Assembly: GCA_964019425.1 (NCBI GenBank)
Contig: OZ025786.1
Location: 1,514,945 to 1,578,944 of the forward strand
Reading direction: 5' to 3'
Source: Flectonema sp. DT1601
Lineage: Eukaryota; Euglenozoa; Diplonemea; Diplonemida; Diplonemidae
Length of the DNA: 64,000 nt
Below the pieces are notes generated by a model. That model saw only the letters and a program-made list of their open reading frames with translations, searched no databases and was not told where the DNA came from. Below, one piece after another: positions 23,990-33,410 of the stretch; the first letter of the stretch is position 1; the number at the start of each line of letters is the position of its first letter. A program made the translations under genes and the position numbers.

Positions 23990-24550
23990 ATAAATTCTTT
24001 CTGTCGTAGTTAAATAGGTTGCGCGTTTTGAAAGAATCTTCGGAGAGCGAGAGATGGGTTTGATTTCTCCAGATTCAATTTCCAACAAGAAACAAAACAC
24101 ACCCGTCATATTCAACGTTGATTATTCTTATTGTCAATAACAGGGATTAAGGTGCTCATTGTGTTAGTTACAAAGGTTAGACCTGTAATCATATGATGTT
24201 TTTTTCTTCTTTCTTTTTTTCTGTTTAATGTACCGAGCAACCAAAAAAAGGGTTTGTACTAGGAGAATTGACTTTTTGGTTTAGTAAAAAAGTGTACTGC
24301 TCACACCATCGCCAATCAAAATTCCGTTGTATTGCCTCTTGTGCTGTGGTTGAGAAAACCATAAAGTATTGAAGTACTATTTTTTAGAGCACGTAAAAAA
24401 AAGGAAGGTTTTTTTAAAAGAAAGAAAAAAAATAAACCTTCAAAAGGCCGTTATCAGTTATCTTGCTGAAGATCATAGTGGAAAATGTGTTTTGTTGTTT
24501 ACAATACGAGTGGAGGTGTGACTATTCATATATACTTATACAGGGCTACA
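23990..24550. other. Intergenic DNA
   Basis: No gene or recognised repeat. The TATACAG ending at about 24543 is the acceptor-like site for the next gene. Confidence 0.5.
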
Positions 24551-25480
24551 ATGGATTTGATTTCTGATATGGCCCCTCCCAAGAAGTGCATTTCTTTTAG
24601 AAACATAAAGTCAGCTAGAGACTATAGAGAAGATGATATAACAGCAGACCTACAGCGCACCATACGAGACATTGATCGAGGACTTCAAACCTACGATGAG
24701 GAGTTGGGTAATTTAGCTAGAATCGACTTGTTAAAGATGAAAGCAGAAAATGAACTTCGACAGAAAAAACGAGACTTTGAAGAAGCTGCCAGAGAAGCAT
24801 CTGAAGAGAAGAGATGTCGGGAAGAAGGAAAGCGGATGCTCGCACAAGAACGTGCGCTTCTACAAGAAAGACGCGAAGCTGAAGAAACAGAACAAACAAA
24901 ACTAAAAGTAGTGGACCTCGTTAAGCAAATAAGCGATCGAGAAGCTGACTACCAAAAACAATGCGAACGACATGAGTACGACTACCTTCTACAAGATGGA
25001 ATAGAACGAGGAAAGGGTCGCACAGCTAATCACATAGACAGATCTCGTTGCGGAGGTGCAGTTGAATTAGCAGAACGACACCAGGGAAATGTTCGTCAGC
25101 TGCACTACGAAGAACAAAAACGAAACAACAGATCAAAACAATTTATCAAACAACTCGAAGGATCTGAAGAAGAACGCAATCTTTTATTTACTCAACATGA
25201 CTTCTCAACGGCAATCACAAACAGAATATCTGAATGTGAAACACGTGAAAAAGATCTCCTCCTCGGTTGGTCAAAACTTGAGCAAGTCCGACGCTATGAA
25301 CTCTCCAAGCTTGCTGAAGAGAAAGAAAAAGTTTCAAATTCATTAGAGAAAATTGTACGACAAAAGAAAGCATTCGCTGTACTCGTCCCATCTCTCATAA
25401 GACAATGTTCTAAACACGGCATTGACTTATTATGTTTTGATCCATGGCTTGAGTTCGCTGAATCAATGACCACACTCTAA
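24551..25480 (+). CDS. Coiled-coil protein of unknown function
   Basis: A 309-aa single-exon protein, highly charged and helical. Long heptad-like Glu/Arg/Lys/Gln stretches run from about residue 30 to 280 (for example QRTIRDIDRGLQTYDEEL and KLAEEKEKVSNSLEKIVRQK). The C-terminus (LIRQCSKHGIDLLCFDPWL) is more hydrophobic. No catalytic domain is seen; cytoskeletal or flagellar roles are common for such proteins in protists but are not shown. The ATG at 24551 sits 7 nt after TATACAG and is preferred to the in-frame ATG at 24485, which lies before it. Confidence 0.75.
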   Translation: MDLISDMAPPKKCISFRNIKSARDYREDDITADLQRTIRDIDRGLQTYDEELGNLARIDLLKMKAENELRQKKRDFEEAAREASEEKRCREEGKRMLAQERALLQERREAEETEQTKLKVVDLVKQISDREADYQKQCERHEYDYLLQDGIERGKGRTANHIDRSRCGGAVELAERHQGNVRQLHYEEQKRNNRSKQFIKQLEGSEEERNLLFTQHDFSTAITNRISECETREKDLLLGWSKLEQVRRYELSKLAEEKEKVSNSLEKIVRQKKAFAVLVPSLIRQCSKHGIDLLCFDPWLEFAESMTTL

Positions 25481-25507
25481 CTCCTTAATTAGATATGCTG
25501 AGAAGCA

Positions 25508-25800
25508 CCCATTTACACATAAAATATTGTTGTAATTTATCTTATTAATCCTATAGTTACTGTATTTCTGTTCAGCAGTCCACAATGGAGGAAGGGTATG
25601 GCAATATGGATGTGATTGAAGATGGTAGTGTTGCCATTGAGTTCCCATTTACACTAAAAATCGTTATTTCAGTTTAAAACATTTGTTGTAATTTATTTTA
25701 TGTGATTCAGTCATTCTCTCCAACAGTCCACAATGGAGGATATAGCATGTGGGTATGGCAATATGGATATGATTGAAGACGGTAGTGCTAAGACTGTTTT
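25508..25800 (+). repeat. Tandem duplication of the serpin gene's acceptor and first codons
   Basis: Two direct copies about 145 bp apart contain CCCATTTACAC, TTGTTGTAATTTAT, an AG acceptor, TCCACAATGGAGGA, GGGTATGGCAATATGGAT and GATTGAAGA(T/C)GGTAGTG. The upstream copy is non-functional as a long frame; the downstream copy starts the serpin. Confidence 0.85.
25585..25677 (+). pseudogene. Truncated duplicate of the serpin N-terminus (30-codon frame)
   Basis: The frame MEEGYGNMDVIEDGSVAIEF and following 10 codons ends at a TAA before the real gene. It is homologous to the first ~19 residues of the serpin protein and has its own acceptor (TTCAGCAG, TCCACA, ATG). If transcripts were trans-spliced here it would act as an upstream ORF. 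It is otherwise a dead partial copy. Confidence 0.6.
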
Positions 25801-28466
25801 GGTATCAGCAACTGAATGGTGTCCACCATGGACAAGAAAAGAAGACAATCGACTACGAGAATTAGAATCTCAGAGAGATGATGGAAATCAATTACCTCAA
25901 AGTGATGAGGCAGAGCTTAATGATTTATCAAGCAGGTTTCAAAGATTTATAAATCACGGTTTAAAATCCATGGTTAAACTTCCAGGACAAGCTGTACAAG
26001 ATACATCTCAAATGCTACTTGTCCAACGACGTCTTAACTGGGACCTAATGGTTCATCTCATAACTGGAAAACAATACGTTGGACTAAACGCATGTACTTC
26101 AGCAATCACTATTTTAGAACTGTTTCGCAATGAGATCCAAATATGTCAATCTGGTTCAGATCTCGAATCAGAACTTCATGCGCGTGTTGGAGTTCGTAGA
26201 CTTGGCGGATTAAAAAAAGCACTCCGAGCCTGTAATTACATCTTAGAAGATATTTCTGATATCACTTTTAATAAAATAGAAACAAAACTTCCTCATTTAT
26301 CGGCAACGGTATCCTCGAGATGGGCAATTCCATTTCCGGAAGAGCTAACGACTGATCAGCCGTTTTTAAGACCAAAACCACTGACTTGTCAAATGATGCA
26401 TACGAGAGGTACATTCTTATACTATGAAAAACCAGGTGAGTATAAAGTCTGTGGTCTACCGACTTGGAAGAGTGCTGTTGACATACTGGTTGTACTACCT
26501 GAACATGGATCTGGTAGGCAAACAATCGATATTGTCGAAATGCTTGCTGCTGGAGAGTACGTTGAACTAACTGAGAACTTACGAAGGTCAGAAGGAGATG
26601 TGTATTTACCAAAATTCGAAACGACCACACCCACAATGAAATTAGCACCTCTACTAGAAGCGTGTGGATGTCCGAGTGTTATTGGAAATTATAACAACGA
26701 TGACTTGTGTTTTAGTATTGATATAAAGATTGATGAAAATGGGCTCAACAGCGATACTCCCAACGAATGCTTCTTCTCTGAAGATACTTTACCGTTGGCT
26801 GTCATAGGAGGTAAGCGGTTTAAGCTTCGTCTTAACAAACCGTTTTTACTCATCACCCGACATAAAGCGACCAACGCAATAGTGCAATGCGCAGTAATTG
26901 ATAACCCAACACCTGTTAAGGATAACATTAATAAAAATAAATCGACATCTGCGTCTGAAAATGCCGCTGATTTGCTGTTCTCTGATCCCATTCAATCAGA
27001 CGGCACAAACCCAGCAGTTGAAAAATTAGAAAACTTCAACAGTATAATGTCAAAGAGAGCCTCTGTTCATTCGGTTTTTGACATTGCCGGTAAAACAAAA
27101 GATGTGAAGGACGTACTCGCAGGCTTCCTAGAAGTGAATGAATATTCAGCTGACCCCGTAATAGCTCGAAGACGAGGAAAGAAAACACAAAAAGATGATA
27201 CCATCAATAAGAGTACCATTTCTAGCGGCAGTTCGTCCGATTACGAGGATAGTGAACCTGAAGGAGAAAGTTTAACAGAAAAGACTAAAACGTCAAGCGC
27301 GTTTAATTTGATCGATTCGTGTGAAGTAACCAAATCAAAAAAGAGTGCATTTTCACTTCAAGATGCCAGTTCGTCATTCGAACTGAAGACGACAGGAAAG
27401 AGTGCATTTTCATTAGAAGATTGTTCAAATGAATTAGAGCGAAGGCCTTCTTTTGATCTGAAGGCAACACCGCAATCAAAGAGTAAGGAACCGCGACAGA
27501 GAATATCTACTGCATTCGATATTAGTACTTCTAGTCAAGAGTTGAATATAAATAAAGGAAGTTCTGAACCAAGACAACGAGTGTCGAGTGTGTTCGATAC
27601 TCCTGTCACACCTGATCCAACTTGTAAGAGTGACTCAGAACCCAGACAACGAATATCGAGTGCATTTAATTTAAGTGATGCGAATACCGTTCCGGTGGCG
27701 GAAAGTAGTCGGCGGCAGTCATCTCATCCTCCTGTCACACCTGATCCAACTTGTAAGAGTGATTCAGAACCCAGACAACGAATATCGAGTGCATTTAATT
27801 TAACGGATGCGAATTCCGATCCGGTGGCGGAAAGTGGTCAGCGCCCTCCTGTCACATCTGAGCCAACTACCGACTCCAGTAAGAGATCGAGTGCATTTAA
27901 CTTACCAGAGAACGATTCTGAATTGAGTTCTAAGAAAGCAATTCCTACGGAAGTCAATGGAGAAGCCTCTTTGTTTTCATTTGTAAACAATAGCAGTGTC
28001 ACACCTCAGAACAACATGAGACCTAACCAATCAGCTAGTAGTCCTCCTCCTGCACCATCACCAAACGTTGCTGATTTAGATGCGGTATGGGTGTTATTTA
28101 TTTTTAAGAAGTGGGAGTGCTGTCTTTCGTGTTCTTGTTTGTTTTTATTTTAATATTGTTAGCAACACACCTTCATTACAGATATTCTCGTCTCCTGAAT
28201 TTGTAAAAGAACAAGTAATTCCTGAGAAGGAAGTAGAAGTTGAATCGGAAACGAAACAAACAACGAGCATCATGAGCCTGTTTGATTCTCCACCACCTAC
28301 TTTAGAAGTAAATCTGACAAGACAGCGAGAGTTACAGCGACAACTTGAAGAACTCAAACAGCAAGAGACTATCATGCAAGTTGCTTCTGTTCAACAGAAG
28401 CAACAAAATTCAAATCAACACACCGAAGCTTTCAGTGGACTTTGGACTGCTGCATCAAACCAATAA
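25733..28466 (+). CDS. Serpin-fold protein with long repeat-bearing disordered tail
   Basis: Exons 25733-28084 and 28182-28466 give 878 aa. Residues about 90-385 read as a serpin: WAIPFPEELTTDQPF, CQMMHTRGTFLYYEKPGE, ILVVLPEHGSG, the DVYLPKFE signature and FKLRLNKPFLLITR before the end strand. The reactive-loop hinge reads ENGLNSDTPNECFF, without the usual run of small residues (family type E-E-G-T-E-A-A-A-A-T), so it is probably non-inhibitory. No signal peptide is seen, suggesting an intracellular protein. Residues about 440-750 are Ser/Pro-rich with about ten S-[AV]-F-[NDS]-[LIT] motifs, several preceded by EPRQR(I/V)SS. The second exon adds SLFDSPPP and a Gln-rich coiled coil. The intron is GTATGG...CATTACAG (97 nt). 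The start is the second, duplicated copy of the leader. Confidence 0.85.
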
Positions 28467-29449
28467 ATTCACTGGGAAGGAGGTCCAAGATTTCACTAAA
28501 AATGAGCGTTTTTTATTTGATTTCTGTAGTATATCTTATGTTTTTTTTTTTTTTTATTTGCCTTTTAAATTTTCCTTCTTCTAGCTTTTTTTTTAATAAT
28601 ATGATGTGTTGGTATTTTTATATGTGTGTTATTTACTTGTATGTTTTTTGTGATTTGTGTTAAAGAGCATGTTTTGGGAGGAATTCTTCTCCTTCTGAAA
28701 AACATGGGAAAAAAAAATAAAAAAATAGAAACTTATTTCAGTTTTCGACAAGCGCGTCCGAAACTTCGGATTTTTTCCCCCTTTTTATTGGATTCCACGA
28801 CGTCGCTTTGATTGTTGAGCAATTTACTACGAACTAGTTTTTTATAAGAACTGTTTTTTTTTTCTTTTTAAACTTCGTTTAAGTGTAAGTTGTAACGGAC
28901 TACAGGGCATGAGAACCCGAATTACCAGATTCGAACAACGTCTTCTGGTCAATAAGACAAGAAAAAAAAGAAATATAATTTTTCCCTTTTTATGTTTTCT
29001 TTGATTAACAACAACGAATGTTTTTTTCAGTCGGGTACTTTGATATTAATTTTTTTTGTTTTTTTTTAAATTACCTATTAGTCGTTTCTGTTTTTACAAT
29101 TGTCAAAGTTTTCATCCCTTATTTATTTTATTGGATTCTACGACTTTGCTTTGATTGTGCAAACACTATTCTCGTAAAAAATTGGGTGTTTTTTTTTAAT
29201 TTTTTTTTTTTCAAATTCTTGTGTCTTCTCTCATTAAAATCTCCCCTTTTTTCAAATCTATCTATACTATATATTTTCCTACCATCCGAAAAGGGGACAC
29301 ACTACAAATCCCTTTGATCTGGTCTCTTTGCGCACTGTAAAAAAAGAATTTAGTTAAGTTGTTTTAGCAGCCATTGTCCTTGGCTTGTGTTCACAGGTAG
29401 GTCTGTGCAACAAAACTATCTGCACCATTGATGTGTACTTTTCTGTTTG

Positions 29450-29486
<37 letters not shown>

Positions 29487-29729
29487 TTGATTTGCCCAAT
29501 GTTTTTTATTTGTTGTGTTAGAATTTCCGTTAATTTCGGTGAAAATTCGAGTTTGAGAGAAAGGGGAAAAAAAAAAAAACCAAAACCAAAACAAACGAAT
29601 GAACCAAAAAAAAAAAAAAAAAAATGGAACTATAAAACTACCATCACGTACTTAAGATACTTGTGAGTTTATTTCCTTTCACAAACTGATAATTATAATT
29701 CTGATTAATGGTTTTTTTCACAACAGCCA
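28467..29729. other. Intergenic DNA with repeat R3
   Basis: No gene is visible. It is T-rich with runs to about 33 nt and contains repeat R3 copy 2 (28919-29118). It ends in TTTTTTCACAACAG, the acceptor-like site 3 nt before the next start codon. Confidence 0.6.
28919..29118 (+). repeat. Dispersed repeat R3, copy 2
   Basis: Homologous to 9741-9950 in the same orientation relative to transcription, with shared GAATTACCAGATTCG, TTCTGGTCAATAAGACAA, CTTTGATTAACAAC and TTGTCAAAGTTTT blocks. Confidence 0.85.
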
Positions 29730-30533
29730 ATGCCTCCCTTAGATGATTGCCTGTCAGGAGCAAGAACAAATCGAATATTAGTAATGGGCGACAGTGGTGT
29801 TGGGAAGAGTGAGTTGCTAGCAGCAGTATGTGATGGTGACGGAGTAGGAAGTGGTTGTCAAGCATGGGTTAAGGTGAATAAAGGACTTCACGGAGGGAAA
29901 GAAGTATTTGAGTTCATAGAGCTACACGGGGATACAAAATATCATAAAAGTATTCGATGGCCGATATTCAGAACAGCCGATGGAATCATTCTGGTCTACG
30001 ACCTCACTGATGACTATTCTCTATTCTCATTAAAACAATGGCATAGCAGTTATAGGGAATACGAAGCGGAGTATGGTAGTGTATCAAAATTTTCATCACC
30101 CACTCACACGACGTCATCTTCTCACCATCTCAGGTTCGATCCCCACAGTGAGCTGCATTCACGTGGAAGTTTCAGAAATAATGATACCGACCATAACAGT
30201 AATAGTAATAATTATTCTTCAATACCAATATTGGTTGTTGGAACTCGTAAAGACAAAGTCAAGTACGTCTCTTCCGCTCCCAGTCGGTGGCGGACGCTAT
30301 CTCGCACGCTACTACACTTTCAGAAATTAATGGCCTCGATTCTTCAACAGATCTTGTTTTTACCAATGCCTTCGTTCTTATTGCAAGATGGTACTGCGAG
30401 TGTGTTGGAACACTTTCGATCAATTCAAAATATATCATTTATGGAGTGGTCAAGCGTGCATCCTGAGGAAACCATATCAGAGTTAAAAGACTTTCTTAAT
30501 GGAGTCTCTGATACTGCTCATGTTGGTGTATAG
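29730..30533 (+). CDS. RABL3-like small GTPase
   Basis: A 267-aa single-exon Ras-superfamily protein. The P-loop is GDSGVGKSE (about 20-28), the switch II position is IELHGDTKYHKS rather than the usual D-x-x-G, a GIILVYDLTD strand follows, and the G4 motif appears as VVGTRKDKVK. A Ser/Asn-rich insert (about 120-165) splits the fold before G4. The altered switch II and the lack of a C-terminal prenylation cysteine fit RABL3/LIP1-type GTPases better than Rab proper. A membrane-traffic or ciliary role is known for relatives but not shown here. The start is 3 nt after the acceptor TTTTCACAACAG. Confidence 0.75.
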   Translation: MPPLDDCLSGARTNRILVMGDSGVGKSELLAAVCDGDGVGSGCQAWVKVNKGLHGGKEVFEFIELHGDTKYHKSIRWPIFRTADGIILVYDLTDDYSLFSLKQWHSSYREYEAEYGSVSKFSSPTHTTSSSHHLRFDPHSELHSRGSFRNNDTDHNSNSNNYSSIPILVVGTRKDKVKYVSSAPSRWRTLSRTLLHFQKLMASILQQILFLPMPSFLLQDGTASVLEHFRSIQNISFMEWSSVHPEETISELKDFLNGVSDTAHVGV

Positions 30534-30951
30534 GTCAGAATGTGATGAGATAAAAAACTATCTTCCTTTTGTTTTTTTTCCTAACCTTCAAATCTGGTGA
30601 ATTCATTTTTCAAAGTAACGGAGACGGTATTGTCTTGTATCGCCAATTTTTTAGTAGCGAATTTTTTTTAATTAAAAAAAAAAATTTTTCTAAAAAAAAA
30701 AAAAAAAAAAGGAAGTAAAATAACATTTACAGCGATAATCGAATCATTCTGTTTTTTGAGAAATATTCGTTTTTTTTTAGCTAACTATTTTTAATTTTGT
30801 GTGTTTTTTTTTTTTTTTTTTTTTTTTCACAAAAAAAAATAAATAAAAAATTCAGATTCGATTCCAGTGAATTGAAGTTACGTTTGTTTCTTCATTTTTA
30901 AATATTTATATCATCATTTCCCTTTTTTTTAAAGACTTTTTTCGGCCTATC
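30534..30951. other. Intergenic DNA
   Basis: No gene is visible; mainly A and T runs. A T-run ending in AAAG (about 30920-30934) is the likely acceptor of the next gene. Confidence 0.5.
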
Positions 30952-33255
30952 ATGGCCGATAAATTACAGTCAATGGTAGGACCGTGTCCGGTTGACAAGG
31001 AGCTTCGCAATGATCTTACTGCAGGAGCTTTGTTAGTCAGAATAGCTGAGAGAGTGACATCGAAGAACAAAGTGAAACCTGTATTGGTTGTTGTGAGCAA
31101 ATCTCACATAACCGTATTACCGAAAGGAGGAGGAGATCCAAGAGTAATCCCTCTGGAGTACGTAACAGAAGTCATGGTCAGTCAAAAGAAGGTTCCTCAA
31201 ATGCTATTTCGAGTTGCAAATTCTGAGATTGCTGACCTAATAATTAACTTTACAAGGGAAAAGAGAAATCTCGAGCCGAGTGCTAGCGTTGGTAATTTCT
31301 TTCATGTTTTTCAAAGACTAATGCTTATACAATATAACAGACAGATAGAACCAAAAGCTGTGGAAGGAAGTTTATACCAAAGAAGTAATATTGAGAGATT
31401 GGGATCTACTAGTTCAAAGCTAAACTTTAAGCAGGCAATTCAACAACAAAAACATTCACAGCCTCCTCCACCACCACCGCCACCACCACCGAGTAATCCT
31501 CCGCAGCAGCAGCAACAACAACAGCAGCAGCAGCAAGGAAGGCCTGATTTCTCAAATGTTGGTCCACCCAAACCTGCTGCGCCTCCATCATCTGTCTCAA
31601 GTTCTTTTAGTAGTAACAAAGTAGCTGCGAAACCAACTTTTGGTGAAGTTCACAGAGCTGATTCCGTATCATCCGCAGCCAGTTCTCGCATCAGCCCTGC
31701 GGAAAAAGCTAAAATGTCCCTCTCTCAAGGCTACTCCAATGGTGCAGCAAGTCGCAGTTCTAGTCAAGAAACAAATAAATTTTCAAAACAAGGAACGTGG
31801 GTTAATATTTATCACAAAGCTTCTCAATTATCTGTTGTAGTTGCCGGAGGTAATCGAATAGGATTGGGATCACCTGCGGTGTGTTTTTATGCGACGAAGG
31901 GAGAGTTGCAAAACGGGTTTACATTACAAGATGAACTTGGAAGATATTGGACACCAACAGCAGATGGAAAACACATCACGTTATCTGAAAAGGAACGAAA
32001 AGATGTTGTTTGGTTGCATGATGATCACGGAATTTTATGGGAAACTTCTGTTCGTTCTGCTGCTCATCTCCCAGAGTCACCTGGTCCTGGTGCTATCTTC
32101 TCTATGAAATCACAACGGATAACTGAACATGAGAATGTAGCTGTTGAATTCACTCCTTGTGAACCCCCAAGACATATTGTTCAGAAGAATATTAACAAAA
32201 AACAAGTTGCGTACAACAACGAAGCTAAACTCGCAACGGACACACTCGCAGCTAATAGAAATCATTTGGATTTGTTATCAGAACAGCAGTTGAAGTTTTT
32301 AAACATCCACAACAATCAATTAGCTGGACAGACCGAACTCTTAAACAGCGCAAAACAGCTACAGGAATTACAACGTCAACAAGATGAATTTAGAAGAAAG
32401 CAACAAGAAATGCTTCGTTTACAACAACAAGAAAATAATCGAATGCTTAACGAGACTATTCAGGGACTTCAGCAATTAGAAGTAGCACAGCAACAACGAC
32501 ACAATGAGTTATCAGTTGAGCGTGATCGACTGATAGCTGAGAAGGATGATATGGTAATAATAAAAGACTCGACTTTTATAAGCGAAAATGAGGAAATTAA
32601 AGACACCAGATCTCAAGCAACACCCGACCCAAGCATTCCTCACACTCATTCAGAAGGCACACTCAGCAACAACAGTCTGGTGTCACCTTCAGGGCAAGCT
32701 GCTAAGGTTACTGATAAGGAAGCTGATAAGGTTACTGATAAGGTTGCTTCTTTTCGAAATGGATATTCTAGTTTTTTAAAAAAACATGATCCAAGTCGGG
32801 CAAAGGAGGCCACTGAACTCGCTAAAAAAGCCGTCGGCAGGGAAGAATTAGCTTACCGAGAACTTTTATCCCGTTATAGAAACTGTCCCGTGAGGGATGC
32901 AGATTTCTTAAGAGAAGATCAAATATCAAGTATCAAGAATGAAGTCAGAGAGCTAAGAGCACTGTTGGAAGAAGGAGGGCCTCCAGCTAAGAGATCAGTT
33001 CGTAAGGGATTCATTGACAGTAGGTATCTGATTGAACTTCCCGTTGGTAGATCTGTTAGGCCCAGTGTGGGTAATCAATCAAACCAGCATCATCAAAGTA
33101 GTCAGAATAATCAAAATCTACTGTCGCCTCTCGCTCCTAATGGTGGTGGACAATACACGTCTTTCCCACAGTCATCGTGGACCCGTCAGCCTCACAGAAA
33201 TTACTACAACAGCGATCCTCACATTTCTACCGACTATCGGTACAGTGACAGGTGA
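30952..33255 (+). CDS. PH-like domain, polyPro/polyGln, coiled-coil scaffold protein
   Basis: A 767-aa single-exon protein. Residues about 20-135 alternate short strands and end in an amphipathic helix (KPVLVVVSKSHITVLPKG, then FHVFQRLMLIQYNR), suggesting a PH/GRAM-type fold. Next come a run of ten prolines and a run of eleven glutamines (about 175-195), then a Ser-rich linker. A second compact domain (about 282-400; TWVNIYHKASQLSVVVAGG, FTLQDELGRYWTPTADG) may also be PH- or EVH1-like. A Gln-rich coiled coil spans about 440-530 and a basic helical region about 600-690. The layout suggests an adaptor at membranes or cytoskeleton. I recognise no named family. Confidence 0.75.
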   Translation: MADKLQSMVGPCPVDKELRNDLTAGALLVRIAERVTSKNKVKPVLVVVSKSHITVLPKGGGDPRVIPLEYVTEVMVSQKKVPQMLFRVANSEIADLIINFTREKRNLEPSASVGNFFHVFQRLMLIQYNRQIEPKAVEGSLYQRSNIERLGSTSSKLNFKQAIQQQKHSQPPPPPPPPPPSNPPQQQQQQQQQQQGRPDFSNVGPPKPAAPPSSVSSSFSSNKVAAKPTFGEVHRADSVSSAASSRISPAEKAKMSLSQGYSNGAASRSSSQETNKFSKQGTWVNIYHKASQLSVVVAGGNRIGLGSPAVCFYATKGELQNGFTLQDELGRYWTPTADGKHITLSEKERKDVVWLHDDHGILWETSVRSAAHLPESPGPGAIFSMKSQRITEHENVAVEFTPCEPPRHIVQKNINKKQVAYNNEAKLATDTLAANRNHLDLLSEQQLKFLNIHNNQLAGQTELLNSAKQLQELQRQQDEFRRKQQEMLRLQQQENNRMLNETIQGLQQLEVAQQQRHNELSVERDRLIAEKDDMVIIKDSTFISENEEIKDTRSQATPDPSIPHTHSEGTLSNNSLVSPSGQAAKVTDKEADKVTDKVASFRNGYSSFLKKHDPSRAKEATELAKKAVGREELAYRELLSRYRNCPVRDADFLREDQISSIKNEVRELRALLEEGGPPAKRSVRKGFIDSRYLIELPVGRSVRPSVGNQSNQHHQSSQNNQNLLSPLAPNGGGQYTSFPQSSWTRQPHRNYYNSDPHISTDYRYSDR

Positions 33256-33308
33256 TAATCTTTTTTTGTATTTAATAAGTATTTCGATTGTTAAAAAACA
33301 ATGTTGAC

Positions 33309-33410
33309 AAGCACACCGAACCTTTCCTTTGCTTTATCAGTTTAAGTCGGTTCACGGTTTTCGTGACACAAGCAAAACCGCCAACAAGTGTTATGTATTA
33401 CTGTTTTAAG
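33309..33410 (+). repeat. Dispersed repeat R2, copy 2 (cut by piggyBac)
   Basis: Homologous to the R2 copy in PLC intron 2 (8240-8351), sharing GCTTTATCAGTTTAA, CGGTTCACGGTTTTCG and CAACAAGTGTTAT. Similarity stops exactly at the TTAA target site of the piggyBac element, so the transposon landed at the edge of or inside this repeat. Confidence 0.8.
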
